From Moraxella caviae (GTDB lineage Bacteria > Pseudomonadota > Gammaproteobacteria > Pseudomonadales > Moraxellaceae), in the NCBI RefSeq assembly GCF_002014985.1, contig NZ_MUXU01000033.1, positions 4,226 to 68,225 on the forward strand: a DNA stretch of 64,000 nt, read 5' to 3'. Every line of letters starts with the position of its first letter. Within the stretch, counting starts at the first letter, position 1. The notes beneath the pieces were generated by a model. The model was given only the letters and a program-made list of their open reading frames with translations, did not search any database and had not been told where the DNA came from. A program made the translations under genes and the position numbers. Below, one piece after another: positions 46,598 through 55,226 of this stretch.

Positions 46598-47140
46598 TTA
46601 GCCAATCGTAAAGCTACTTTGCCGCTGCCGCCCACTCGGGTGCTTATACGCCAAATGCACCCAGCTGTTCGGACGCTTTGGGTATTCGATGATGGCTTGG
46701 TCAAACTTAATGCCACGCTTTTTAAATTCACGCACCAAAAACGGCACGATTTTGGCTGGCACACCAAAGGCAGGGCAGCTAAAATCAATGGCAAAGCCGT
46801 GCTTATGCGCCGAATTACTCGCCCCGCCAATGCGTTTGTTTAGAGCTGGTGAACGATAGCCACTGGTGATACGAATTGGCTGCCCTAGAATGTCACGAGC
46901 GGGTTGCCACAAGTTCTCTGCGCTATCAATCAAGTTTTGTAATGTGGCATGGTCTGGCATATTGTCAATGCGGTTGCGTGATGCCGTTTGGCTGGCTAGT
47001 AGCTCGTTTAGCGTGATGTTGGGCGTGATTTGAATCACCATGCCATCTGCCAAGGCTTTACGCAGGGCTTTTTTGGACTGCTCGCCCCATTTGCCGTCGG
47101 GTGTTGTACCGATTTTTTGTTGAATGTCTTTAATTTGCAT
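46598..47140 (-). CDS. Phage endolysin, M15 family peptidase
   Basis: 180 residues. An N-terminal peptidoglycan-binding-like segment (IQQKIGTTPDGKWGEQSKKA) precedes the M15A metallopeptidase domain: TSGYRSPALNKRIGGASNSA, then HKHGFAIDF and the distal zinc histidine in SWVHLAYK. Cleaves peptide cross-links at the end of the lytic cycle. It starts 3 bases after the holin stop, so the two form a lysis pair. Confidence 0.9.
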   Translation of the reverse strand: MQIKDIQQKIGTTPDGKWGEQSKKALRKALADGMVIQITPNITLNELLASQTASRNRIDNMPDHATLQNLIDSAENLWQPARDILGQPIRITSGYRSPALNKRIGGASNSAHKHGFAIDFSCPAFGVPAKIVPFLVREFKKRGIKFDQAIIEYPKRPNSWVHLAYKHPSGRQRQSSFTIG

Positions 47141-47143
47141 GAT

Positions 47144-47470
47144 TTACTCTCCGATTTTAAAACGTTTTTTAACCAAGTCTGTTGCACTGTCAATGGCTCG
47201 TCCGCCAGCATGACCGCTGATTGCCACAGCAACGGCGGTATAAAGTGGTTCAATACTCCATGCCTTGCAGATTAAAAATGTGACAATACCTGCAAAGACC
47301 GAAATCACAATTTCACTTAATAGGCGAACAAAGATAAAGCCCAAAGGCTGTTTTTCTTTGCTTTCATTAAGCCGTCTGATAAAGCCGACAAATCCACCCA
47401 GCACTGCCAAAAACAACACCCAAGGCAGTGCCACAAAAAATTGCAGCCAATCATTTTCGTTGTAGTTCAT
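47144..47470 (-). CDS. Phage holin-like membrane protein
   Basis: 108 residues with two transmembrane regions (FFVALPWVLFLAVLGGFVGF and LSEIVISVFAGIVTFLI) plus a weaker third and a charged C-terminus (VKKRFKIGE), the layout of LydA/phage holin family proteins. Pairing with the downstream endolysin supports the role. GGAG lies ahead of the ATG. Confidence 0.8.
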   Translation of the reverse strand: MNYNENDWLQFFVALPWVLFLAVLGGFVGFIRRLNESKEKQPLGFIFVRLLSEIVISVFAGIVTFLICKAWSIEPLYTAVAVAISGHAGGRAIDSATDLVKKRFKIGE

Positions 47471-47482
47471 GTTTGCTCCAAT

Positions 47483-47526
47483 AAAAAAGCCCCGTTTGGG
47501 GCGTGAAAAAACCGCTTATTAAGCGG
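47483..47526 (-). terminator. Double terminator upstream of the lysis genes
   Basis: On the reverse strand two successive hairpins, CCGCTT-aat-AAGCGG then GCCCC-aaac-GGGGC, each run into T6. They would stop late transcription coming from the tail genes before the holin unless antiterminated. Confidence 0.88.
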
Positions 47527-47544
47527 CTGATAAAAAATTGCAAA

Positions 47545-47592
47545 TTGACATATCAATACAAGCCATCTATAATAGCAACTATATTTAGTTGC
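47545..47592 (+). promoter_or_regulatory. Promoter and operator-like repeat of hicAB copy 1
   Basis: TTGACA 47545-47550, 17-base spacer, TATAAT 47568-47573: full consensus. Immediately downstream GCAACTA-tatt-TAGTTGC (47575-47592) is a perfect 7-bp inverted repeat, the likely HicB binding site. Confidence 0.88.
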
Positions 47593-47603
47593 ATATAATC
47601 ATT

Positions 47604-47858
47604 ATGACCAAATCAGATAAGCTAAAAACCAAATTAAAAGGCGATATTAAAACCTTTGTCTTTGATGACTTGGTAACTTTATTATCCCAGCTCGGCTATC
47701 AAATGCACGAACGGGCAGGCAGCCGAGTAGTATTCATTCACCAAGATGACGATAGCGACCGCATTCATCTGCACAAGCCACACCCTGAAAACACCATCAA
47801 AGGCGGTGCTTTAAAGGCGGTTAAAACCTATTTACTTGAAAAAGGTCATTTGACCTAA
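47604..47858 (+). CDS. hicA: HicA-family toxin (copy 1)
   Basis: 84 residues. LVTLLSQLGYQMHERAGSRV is the HicA core. The catalytic position is GSR instead of the usual GSH, and the later IHLHKPHPENTIKGGALKAV is the alternative HicA form with conserved HxPHP. mRNA interferase. The operon sits antisense to the tail operon between lysis and tail-tip genes. Start ATG 47604 gives a normal length. Confidence 0.85.
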   Translation: MTKSDKLKTKLKGDIKTFVFDDLVTLLSQLGYQMHERAGSRVVFIHQDDDSDRIHLHKPHPENTIKGGALKAVKTYLLEKGHLT

Positions 47859-47869
47859 GGTAATACAAC

Positions 47870-48199
47870 ATGATGACTTATAAAGGCTATGTTGCCACCT
47901 ATGAGCTTGATACTGATGATGAGATTTTTTATGGCAAATTGATTGGTATCAATCAGCTGGTTACTTTTGAGGCGACCACTGCCCACGACTTAAAACAAGC
48001 CTTTTATGACAGCGTGGATGATTATTTGGCATTTTGTGCCGAAAATAACATCACACCTGATAAGCCATTTAAAGGCTCGTTCAATGTACGCATTGACAGT
48101 GATTTACACCGCCGTGCTGTGATGGCAAGTCGTGGCAGCAGCCTAAACGCCTTTGTTGCCGATGCCATCAAAGAAAAGCTGGGCGGTTTATACGCTTAG
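47870..48199 (+). CDS. hicB: HicB-family antitoxin (copy 1)
   Basis: 109 residues (ATG 47870 or 47873). The N-terminal YKGYVATYELDTDDEIFYGK is the degenerate RNase H-like HicB fold and FNVRIDSDLHRRAVMA starts a ribbon-helix-helix domain. It neutralises HicA and should repress the operon through the inverted repeat at 47575. Sequence-related to the orphan at 10705. Confidence 0.88.
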   Translation: MMTYKGYVATYELDTDDEIFYGKLIGINQLVTFEATTAHDLKQAFYDSVDDYLAFCAENNITPDKPFKGSFNVRIDSDLHRRAVMASRGSSLNAFVADAIKEKLGGLYA

Positions 48200-48209
48200 T
48201 TTTTGGTGG

Positions 48210-48842
48210 TTAAAGCCCTGTTAAATCCACAAGTAGTGGTGGGCTGGTGTAGGCTTCATTATGCGCCCCATGTCTTGTATCAGACTGCCAAAACTGCGTT
48301 AGCACCCCTTGATGGTTATACCAAAACATGACATTATAAACATCATATTCATAGGCATAGCCCAAAGCCTGCTGTTCGCCATATTGGATAGGCACAGGGC
48401 TGGTATAAAGCAAGCCGTATTGTCTGTTAGCATCTAATCGCATACCCTGTTGGCATACACCCAGCACATTAAGATACTTTAAACGACTGTCAAATACCAG
48501 CTCGCCATTTTGGTCGCTGTAAATTTTTAGTCCTGCCTTACCCGTTGCCGCAGCTTCTGATGGGTTGCCAAACAAATAAAACGTGCGACCACTTGGATTG
48601 ATGACAAACAGTTTTATCCCGCTTTTGTTATTGGTTACAAAGTGATTGCACAATGCAATGGCACTGTCTTTGGTATTGCTAAGCGGTACGACCGCCACCC
48701 CAATTTTGTTGAATTGTACGACAGGTGACCAGCCCCTGTCTTTAATCTGGTCGGCTGTGCGTGTGACGGTCTCAATCAATGCCAAATTTTTATGCCGACC
48801 GTCAATTAAAATATGCCCGTTGGGTTTATGCAGTTTAATCAA
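48210..48842 (-). CDS. Phage tail-tip accessory protein (larger of a pair)
   Basis: 210 residues from a TTG start preceded by AGGAG. GKAGLKIYSDQNGELVFDSR and LKYLNVLGV resemble small proteins found just downstream of gene J in lambdoid phages. The next gene contains a related block (FDPRIRATLGGKRLSYSN), so the two probably share a fold and sit at the tip or fibre. Overlap of 8 bases with the neighbouring gene. Confidence 0.66.
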   Translation of the reverse strand: MIKLHKPNGHILIDGRHKNLALIETVTRTADQIKDRGWSPVVQFNKIGVAVVPLSNTKDSAIALCNHFVTNNKSGIKLFVINPSGRTFYLFGNPSEAAATGKAGLKIYSDQNGELVFDSRLKYLNVLGVCQQGMRLDANRQYGLLYTSPVPIQYGEQQALGYAYEYDVYNVMFWYNHQGVLTQFWQSDTRHGAHNEAYTSPPLLVDLTGL

Positions 48843-49131
48843 TGCTGGATACTCCTACATATAGCGCATAGTTTTTATTGCTGCGATTACTATAAGATAA
48901 GCGCTTACCGCCTAAAGTTGCCCGAATGCGTGGGTCAAAGGTCAAATCATTATCATTCCCTTCGCTTTTTAACATAAAAAACCAAAACGGTTTGCCTGTG
49001 GTGTCAATGGTAAAATTACCACTGGCACCCGTTGGCAAATCAATCACGGCAAGTAGTCGTGATGTGTTTTTTGACAAATCAAACAAAACCCCACCAGTGG
49101 CGGGGTCATAACATCTTACATTTGCACTCAA
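48835..49131 (-). CDS. Phage tail-tip accessory protein (smaller of a pair)
   Basis: 98 residues from TTG 49131 (AAGGAGCAATGA upstream). PFWFFMLKSEGNDNDLTFDP and RLSYSNRSNKNYALYVG are beta-rich. Coupled to gene J upstream and the 210-residue gene downstream. Inference of tip location rests on position. Confidence 0.64.
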   Translation of the reverse strand: MSANVRCYDPATGGVLFDLSKNTSRLLAVIDLPTGASGNFTIDTTGKPFWFFMLKSEGNDNDLTFDPRIRATLGGKRLSYSNRSNKNYALYVGVSSID

Positions 49132-49141
49132 TCATTGCTCC

Positions 49142-52100
49142 TTATAATAAGCCCATTTCAAGCAGTAGTCGCCCCCGTGGGTCTCGTAGCTCAATCTTAG
49201 AACCCGTGTAGGTGAATGTACCACGGCTGTCAGATGTGCGTAATGTGCCGATATTTGCCGACAACGCCGACAGCTCTTTAATGCTTGCTTTGTTGATTTT
49301 GGCAACATCGATAGACCCATTTTGGATATACGCACTGTTGATATACGTCCCAGCTGGCACAGACACGCCGTTGATTGTCTGCGCCCGTGTCAGCACAGTA
49401 AACGGGCTGGTTTTGCCACCGTTTGCCCACAGGCTAAAACGGTCAGCTTGCACCATGAACTCGCTTTTTTGCCCTTGCATTGCCAAGCCAAAGCCAGTTG
49501 CTGCGCCATTAGCGTTCATCTTGACGGTGTATTCGCCTGTGATGCCGTTCAGACTTGCCAAACGCTGCTCAACAGTCATGGTCTTGCCACCGATGGTTGT
49601 TGTTGCTTGGGTTGCCTTTTGGGATATTGCTTTGTCAGCCTCTGCTTTGGTGTAGTAATTGGTGGTTAAATTACTTTGCACCGCACTGATTGCGCTGTCG
49701 GTATCTTCAGGCGCTGGCGTCCAGTCTGTTGCGATGTTGCCGTATTCTAACTTTGGTTTTTTAAGCTCAATAATACCCCCAACCCAAAACTCAAAGCGTA
49801 CAAATAAATACTGCAAATCCTCCGCTGTAATCGTGCCTGTTACCACAAGCTTCTGCCAATCGTTTGACAGGTCAAACGATTTACCAACTAAATCATCTTT
49901 AAATCCACCCGTGATGCCTTTTCGCATTGCAACAGACAATCTAGGATTTCCAGATATTTTTTTAGCATAGACAGATAGCGTAAAAGTTGTACCATCTTTT
50001 AGCCACGCTTCAGCAGTGGCTTTGCTGATGTCATATCCAAAATGCTTCCAAGATGTGTCATTACTTGTCAGGCGTGCTACGCCATCAGCGATAACCATGC
50101 TGCTGCCTCGCCTACCACTGGCAAATCGCCATAGTTGGTCTAGGTGCTCGGTATGCTTTAATAAATTACGCCCGCCCACCGCCAAACTATCAAACCGACT
50201 GCTCAGCGTATCAAGCTGTGTCGCTTGTCCGCTCTGCGTCTGCTTAATCGCAGTAATCTCACTATTAGCATTGTCCGACGCAGTTTTTAGCTGTGTGTAG
50301 CGTTGTGACAACTCACCTGTCGTTACCGCCAAATCACGGATTGAGCCTGTATGACCGCCCACAGTCTGCTTAAGATTAGCGATTTCAGCAGTTTTTGCAT
50401 TGTCAGACAGTCTTAGCACACCAATATCAGCGATGGCTTGACTGATGCGGTTACGCTCAGTGCCGATGTCACTGATGGCTTTATTGATGTCAAATCTAGC
50501 CGATGCCAAACCTGTCTCAAGCCCACCAATCTTATTAATCGGTGCTGTCAAGTCTTGGTGTAGCTGACTTGTGGTGATTTGACCTGTTAATAGCTCAAGC
50601 ACTTTTTCGGCTTGGGCTTCGGTTGTGCCGCTTGTCCATGCTGTCCAGTCTGACGTATTGCCCAGCTTATCCACAATTCGCCCACGATAAAACTGTGTTA
50701 GGTTACCTTGTAGCCCTGTGATTTCGTGCTTGTTAGTGGGGTAGGCAAACGTGCCAAGGGTTGTGATGTTACTTCTGCCGTCTGGCGACACCTGAATTTC
50801 TGTATAATTGGTGTCGTCTGATTTTGCGCCAAACGCCCAATCAATCTGCATGCCAAATAACAAACCCTTAGCGGTAAGCCTTGCTGGGCGGTTTGGTTTG
50901 CCAACTTTGCCTGTGATGGTGGTTAATTGACTGTAGACAGGCTGGCTTGACACACCAAAGGGACTGATTGCCGTTACCTTAGCCTCATAATTGCCACCAT
51001 ACACGCCGCTGATGTCCGCTGATACGCCTGTTTGTTTTGGCAATACAATCCAGTTGCCACCATCTTTTCGCCACTCGACGATGTAATGACTTGCCATTTG
51101 CACCTGCCCCCATGCGATGTTTAGCGTGGTGACAGACTGCCCTTGATGGGTGGCAATGCTTTGGCTAAGCGTCACAAATTCAGGGCTGGCAATGTGATAG
51201 CTTTCGTTTACCGTGTGGGGTTTTGGGGCGACTTTGACAGTTGCACCAAATTTGGCAGGCTCATACTGCACCCCTGTGATGTTAAAAGTATCACCATCTT
51301 TGGTAATGCTCATCACCCGAAACTGCATTAAACGCAGTTGGCTACTGTCAATCGCCCACACATTGCCAGTACTGACAGTTTCAAAAGCCGCATCTACTGC
51401 CACAACGCTCTCGTTTTGATAATCACGCACAAGGCTTCGCTTGGCAATGCCGCTGGCTGTATTGACAACCAACACATCACCACGCTTTGCCGTAACCGCT
51501 CTATCAAGGGTAATGGTGCGGCGATTTTGGTTTACCCCTGCGATACGCCCACCATTGGCACGCCCAGCGAAAACTTCGTCAGAGATGTTAATCACATCAC
51601 CCACCTGTGGAATAAAGCCCTCAAGCCCCGTTTTAAAGCTCACTTGCTTGGTTTCTAATTGCTCGGTCAATAGCGCCCACTGCCCTGCTCGTCTGGCTTG
51701 CGCTAGGCTAGTGCAACCAAAAGCGGATAAATCTAATTGTCTGATACCAATGCGGGCGATTGCCGCTTCGTCTTTGACCCATTCATATTCGGTCTGATAG
51801 TCGTTATCAGGGTTATCCCAAGCGACTTTAACGACACTGTGGCGGTCACGGGCGCGTGTGCCAGTATAGACAAACAGCCCATCAACCACATTAGCACGGC
51901 TGAATGTATAAACAGGGTCTTTTGGCATATCACAATTTACCGTGATTGCCTGACCATTCCAATAAGATAGCCCACGAAATACACCCGCTAATTGGCTAAT
52001 CACATTAAAAGCGTCCTCGGCTTTTTGTAGATACACATTGATGGCAAAGCGTGGTTCTTTATTGCCGTTGCCATCGTCCACCAGCTCATCGCAATATTTG

Positions 52101-53026
52101 CCAATCTCATACAGCGCCCATTTATCCACCATAGAAGCGTCCAATCGGCTGCCTAAGCCATAACGCTTAGCAAGCAACAAATCATACAGCACCCACGCAG
52201 GATTGTTACTGTAGCTTTCAATGAATGTGCCGTCCCAAAGCCCTGTGTAGGTGCGAGTTTGGGCGTTATAATTGGACGGCACACGGATAATCTTGCCTTT
52301 TAGACGCACGGATAGCTTGGCGATATTTTGAAAGCTTTTGGCATCATATTCAAGTGCAAGCAATGCGGTGCAAGGATAGCGCATTTTACTGTCAAACAGT
52401 TCTTGCACTGCGTCAATGTACATGGTATCGCTGATTAAATCGCTCGTGCTGTTGGCGGTCAGGCGGCGGACACGGATTTGCCAGCCTGTGCGAGCCTTTG
52501 GTAGGTTGATGCGATGGCTTCGGGTGTAGCCTGCCGATGTTTTATCCTGAATAAAGGTGCGTAAAACTTCAATAAACGCCCCATTATCGGTGCGCACATC
52601 GATGGCGTAGTCAATGCGATAGCCGCCCACATCGCCGTTGGTTTCTTGCTTGGCTAGTCTGTCCCATTTTAGGCGCACCGCCACCGCTGATAGCTGTTTG
52701 TCATTAAACGCACGGATAAATGGCTTGTCGTGTCTTAGCTCAACACCCACGCCAATTTCATTGACCACGCTGTCAAAGCCTGTAATGTGCGCTTGGTCGT
52801 TCGTACCTGCACGAAATTCATAGCGCAAAGCGTTAAAATTGGACACGCCATTGGTAACGATTGGCGTGTTCTCAAGACGAATGCTTGATGCACCATTGGC
52901 AAGCCCATAAATCTCACCTTCTGCCAAGCCGTATAGGATTTTAACGGTTTGCAAAGATTGTACGCTGTCTTTTTGGATATTGGGCTGTCTTTGGTTGGAT
53001 TGCCCTTTTTTAAAGCCTGTAATCAT
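49142..53026 (-). CDS. Phage tail tip / host specificity protein J
   Basis: 1294 residues. The N-terminal ILYGLAEGEIYGLANGASSI and the following RLENTPI are highly characteristic of lambda gpJ. VRLKGKIIRVPSNYNAQTRT, WVLYDLLLAKRYGLGSRLD and later fibronectin-like repeats (GKVGKPNRPARLTAKGLLFG) fit the family. A coiled-coil stretch (about 880-970) precedes a C-terminal adhesion domain (GSKIELRDPRGRLLLEMG). This region decides host receptor. It is longer than the lambda protein (1132 residues). Confidence 0.92.
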   Translation of the reverse strand: MITGFKKGQSNQRQPNIQKDSVQSLQTVKILYGLAEGEIYGLANGASSIRLENTPIVTNGVSNFNALRYEFRAGTNDQAHITGFDSVVNEIGVGVELRHDKPFIRAFNDKQLSAVAVRLKWDRLAKQETNGDVGGYRIDYAIDVRTDNGAFIEVLRTFIQDKTSAGYTRSHRINLPKARTGWQIRVRRLTANSTSDLISDTMYIDAVQELFDSKMRYPCTALLALEYDAKSFQNIAKLSVRLKGKIIRVPSNYNAQTRTYTGLWDGTFIESYSNNPAWVLYDLLLAKRYGLGSRLDASMVDKWALYEIGKYCDELVDDGNGNKEPRFAINVYLQKAEDAFNVISQLAGVFRGLSYWNGQAITVNCDMPKDPVYTFSRANVVDGLFVYTGTRARDRHSVVKVAWDNPDNDYQTEYEWVKDEAAIARIGIRQLDLSAFGCTSLAQARRAGQWALLTEQLETKQVSFKTGLEGFIPQVGDVINISDEVFAGRANGGRIAGVNQNRRTITLDRAVTAKRGDVLVVNTASGIAKRSLVRDYQNESVVAVDAAFETVSTGNVWAIDSSQLRLMQFRVMSITKDGDTFNITGVQYEPAKFGATVKVAPKPHTVNESYHIASPEFVTLSQSIATHQGQSVTTLNIAWGQVQMASHYIVEWRKDGGNWIVLPKQTGVSADISGVYGGNYEAKVTAISPFGVSSQPVYSQLTTITGKVGKPNRPARLTAKGLLFGMQIDWAFGAKSDDTNYTEIQVSPDGRSNITTLGTFAYPTNKHEITGLQGNLTQFYRGRIVDKLGNTSDWTAWTSGTTEAQAEKVLELLTGQITTSQLHQDLTAPINKIGGLETGLASARFDINKAISDIGTERNRISQAIADIGVLRLSDNAKTAEIANLKQTVGGHTGSIRDLAVTTGELSQRYTQLKTASDNANSEITAIKQTQSGQATQLDTLSSRFDSLAVGGRNLLKHTEHLDQLWRFASGRRGSSMVIADGVARLTSNDTSWKHFGYDISKATAEAWLKDGTTFTLSVYAKKISGNPRLSVAMRKGITGGFKDDLVGKSFDLSNDWQKLVVTGTITAEDLQYLFVRFEFWVGGIIELKKPKLEYGNIATDWTPAPEDTDSAISAVQSNLTTNYYTKAEADKAISQKATQATTTIGGKTMTVEQRLASLNGITGEYTVKMNANGAATGFGLAMQGQKSEFMVQADRFSLWANGGKTSPFTVLTRAQTINGVSVPAGTYINSAYIQNGSIDVAKINKASIKELSALSANIGTLRTSDSRGTFTYTGSKIELRDPRGRLLLEMGLL

Positions 53027-53029
53027 TTT

Positions 53030-53707
53030 TTAAACTCCAAACATTTTGCGCAAGCCATGGCTGGCTTTATTGCCTGTCGTTACACTTTCTCGCAAATCCT
53101 CGGTATAAATGCCAGCCGAGCAGATAAAACCGCCCACATCACGCTCACCGTAAAGAATCGGCACAGGATTCCCTTGTGCCACGGTCGTTACCGCACCGCC
53201 AAAGCCATAGTTGGCTTTGTTGCCGTCTTGGTCTTGGCTGTCAAGTTTAGGCGTTGGCATTAAAAGAGAGGTTAAGCCACCAATCATCATGCCCACGCCC
53301 ATACTAAATAGACTGGTTGACATCGCTCCCCATGCCGCCATAGATGCACCACCTGTAAAAAATGCTGCACCGATTAAAGCTGCGCCGGTCAAAATTTGCA
53401 TAAAACCACCATTACCGCCAGCACCGATGATTTGTGGCACAATGTGAATGGTGGACGCATTGGTGATGTCTTTTAGCTCATCTTCGCCAATATTTTTGCC
53501 CATGCGTTTTAATGATTTGGCGGTTTTATCGCTATTACCGACAAAGACGGCAAAGCCCAGCCCCTTTTTCTTGCTTTGTAGCATAAACTCACGAAAGGCA
53601 GGCATTTGACACGCCAAAGCGTGAGTGGCTTCATAGGCACTTGCCACATCGAGCTTAAAGTATTTGCCAAACTTTTTTAATGCGCCATGTAGGACGATGG
53701 TTTTCAT
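53030..53707 (-). CDS. Phage tail assembly protein I
   Basis: 225 residues from ATG 53707 (AGGAAAAACATC upstream); the frame is open to 53878 but that extension overlaps the divergent hicA promoter and is not gpI-like. MKTIVLHGALKKFGKYFKLD is the family opening, followed by IHIVPQIIGAGGNGGFMQIL and a glycine-rich hydrophobic segment (GAALIGAAFFTGGASMAAWG), as in lambda gpI. Works with K and J in tip assembly. Confidence 0.9.
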   Translation of the reverse strand: MKTIVLHGALKKFGKYFKLDVASAYEATHALACQMPAFREFMLQSKKKGLGFAVFVGNSDKTAKSLKRMGKNIGEDELKDITNASTIHIVPQIIGAGGNGGFMQILTGAALIGAAFFTGGASMAAWGAMSTSLFSMGVGMMIGGLTSLLMPTPKLDSQDQDGNKANYGFGGAVTTVAQGNPVPILYGERDVGGFICSAGIYTEDLRESVTTGNKASHGLRKMFGV

Positions 53708-53750
53708 GATGTTTTTCCTATAAAAAATAAACTTTTTTGTTGATTTGGGC

Positions 53751-53779
53751 TTGACATTATAAACATTTTTGTTTATAAT
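53751..53779 (+). promoter_or_regulatory. Consensus promoter overlapped by operator, hicAB copy 2
   Basis: TTGACA 53751-53756, 17-base spacer, TATAAT 53774-53779. A perfect inverted repeat ATTATAAAC-attttt-GTTTATAAT (53756-53779) covers the entire spacer and the -10, so a bound repressor would block RNA polymerase directly. Confidence 0.92.
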
Positions 53780-53809
53780 ATACTCACTAACAGCAATTAA
53801 GGGTAACAG

Positions 53810-53980
53810 ATGAAATATAGCGATTTGATTAAACTGTTGCGTGAGCAGGGAGCGACGTTTAAAGAAGGTAGTAAGCACACCAAAGCATACCTAAACGGCA
53901 AACAAACCGTAATCCCAAGACACAAAGAGGTAAACGAAATCACTGCCAAAGCCATCATTAAACAGCTACAATCAGACTAG
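53810..53980 (+). CDS. hicA: HicA toxin (copy 2), short
   Basis: 56 residues, easily missed: MKYSDLIKLLREQGATFKEG, then SKHTKAYLNGKQTVIPRHKE and AKAIIKQLQSD. EGSKHTKAYL with the catalytic His and IPRHKEV are the canonical HicA pattern, complete and of usual length. It starts 31 bases after the -10. Transcribed antisense across the boundary between tail genes I and K. Confidence 0.92.
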   Translation: MKYSDLIKLLREQGATFKEGSKHTKAYLNGKQTVIPRHKEVNEITAKAIIKQLQSD

Positions 53981-54035
53981 GGGGTAACCCCTAGCATTAC
54001 CCAAAATTGCTAAAATCACCAACGGAGTTTTATTT

Positions 54036-54449
54036 ATGTACTATCCAGCAACCCTAACCCCTAATGGTGCAGGCTTTACCGTAACCTTTCGTGATATTCC
54101 AGAAGCCATCACCGAAGGGGCAACCCTTGATGAAGCTCTAACAATGGCACAAGATGCCCTGTGTGTGGCGATGGAATTTTATACCGAAGACAACCGAGCC
54201 GTACCAATGCCAAGCCAGCCACAAGATGGCGAACATTTGGTAGGTTTGCCACCGTCCTTGTGGGTAAAGGTGCTACTACTTAATGAAATGCTTGCACAAA
54301 ATATCAGCCAAGCCGAGCTTGCCAAACGCATGGGAATAATCCCTCAAAAGGTAACTCGCCTTGTGGATTTATCACACACTACCAAGATTGATACTTTGGC
54401 AAATGCTTTTACGAAATTGGGCAAGCATTTACAAGTTGCTTTGGTGTAA
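54036..54449 (+). CDS. hicB: HicB antitoxin with HTH (copy 2)
   Basis: 137 residues. N-terminal HicB fold: YYPATLTPNGAGFTVTFRDI and ITEGATLDEALTMAQDAL. C-terminal HTH: NISQAELAKRMGIIPQKVTR, cro/Xre-like. The DNA-binding half is the expected reader of the inverted repeat at 53756. Distinct from copy 1, whose antitoxin uses ribbon-helix-helix, so the two hicAB units are not duplicates of each other. Confidence 0.94.
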   Translation: MYYPATLTPNGAGFTVTFRDIPEAITEGATLDEALTMAQDALCVAMEFYTEDNRAVPMPSQPQDGEHLVGLPPSLWVKVLLLNEMLAQNISQAELAKRMGIIPQKVTRLVDLSHTTKIDTLANAFTKLGKHLQVALV

Positions 54450-55190
54450 ATCCCTATGCCTAACCACCATCGCCGTCCTGCGCTGCCAGCTTTCGCCATA
54501 AATCTCACGGCGTGATAGCGCCCCATGTGGGTGATGAATGATGACATCGCCCCTGTGTGGTTCGCTATCTTCGCTTGTCAGCTGTGTGTCGCCCAAATAG
54601 ACAAGAGCGTGGTTGATGTGGTGAGTACGCCCCACACGGCATAAAATCACATCATAAGGCTTTAAATCTTGCACTTGGATAAAGCCCGCTTTTTCAAAGT
54701 TATTTTGATAAAGCGGCTCGTGGTGTTCATCTTCCCACCAACTGTCTGTGCGTGTAAAATCAGGCAATTTAATATTTAGCTCACGATTGTAATAATCACG
54801 CACCAGACTGTAGCAATCAAGCAAGCCATGATGATACTCACGCCCCAGTAGCGGTGCTGTGTAATCGTCAGGCTCATATACGCCAAAATCTGTGCCATTG
54901 GTAATCACCCACGGCACACCGTGTAGGCTCATTTGTAGCCTATCACCATCGCTGGGTAAAATATCGCCGTTTGGGTGGCTATGCACAATGGCGATAATCT
55001 CACCCATGCCTTCAGCTGCTACCCAGTCGCTGGGGTCTAAGATAAAGCTGTCGTTGCCGTAAGCAAGATTGGCACATGGTACATAGTGCTTTTGCTTGGC
55101 GGTTTTGATAATCACCCCGCAGCATTCTTTGGGGAGGCATTTTTGATAATGTGTTAGAATTTGGTTTTTTAGTGTTTGGGTCAATTTCAT
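54429..55190 (-). CDS. Phage tail tip peptidase K
   Basis: 253 residues, a two-domain protein. N-terminal Mov34/JAB metalloprotease-like region: ECCGVIIK and IVHSHPNGDILPSDGDRLQM with HxH and Asp ligands. C-terminal NlpC/P60-like region: GLLDCYSLVRDYYNRELNI with the catalytic Cys and HHINHALVYLGD with the His. Lambda gpK has the same architecture and processes or penetrates the cell wall at infection. Ends overlapping the hicB 3' end by 21 bases on the opposite strand. Confidence 0.9.
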   Translation of the reverse strand: MKLTQTLKNQILTHYQKCLPKECCGVIIKTAKQKHYVPCANLAYGNDSFILDPSDWVAAEGMGEIIAIVHSHPNGDILPSDGDRLQMSLHGVPWVITNGTDFGVYEPDDYTAPLLGREYHHGLLDCYSLVRDYYNRELNIKLPDFTRTDSWWEDEHHEPLYQNNFEKAGFIQVQDLKPYDVILCRVGRTHHINHALVYLGDTQLTSEDSEPHRGDVIIHHPHGALSRREIYGESWQRRTAMVVRHRDLHQSNL

Positions 55191-55203
55191 AAATCACAGC
55201 CAA

Positions 55204-55226
55204 TAAAAAACCGCCCATTAGGCGGT
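55204..55226 (-). terminator. Terminator at the end of vapC
   Basis: ACCGCC-taatg-GGCGGT with T6 on the reverse strand. The first arm overlaps the vapC stop codon. Confidence 0.85.

Noticed and set aside
53708..53878. N-terminal extension of tail protein I
   Set aside because: The added residues cover the hicAB promoter and operator on the other strand and do not resemble the family; ATG 53707 has a good ribosome site.
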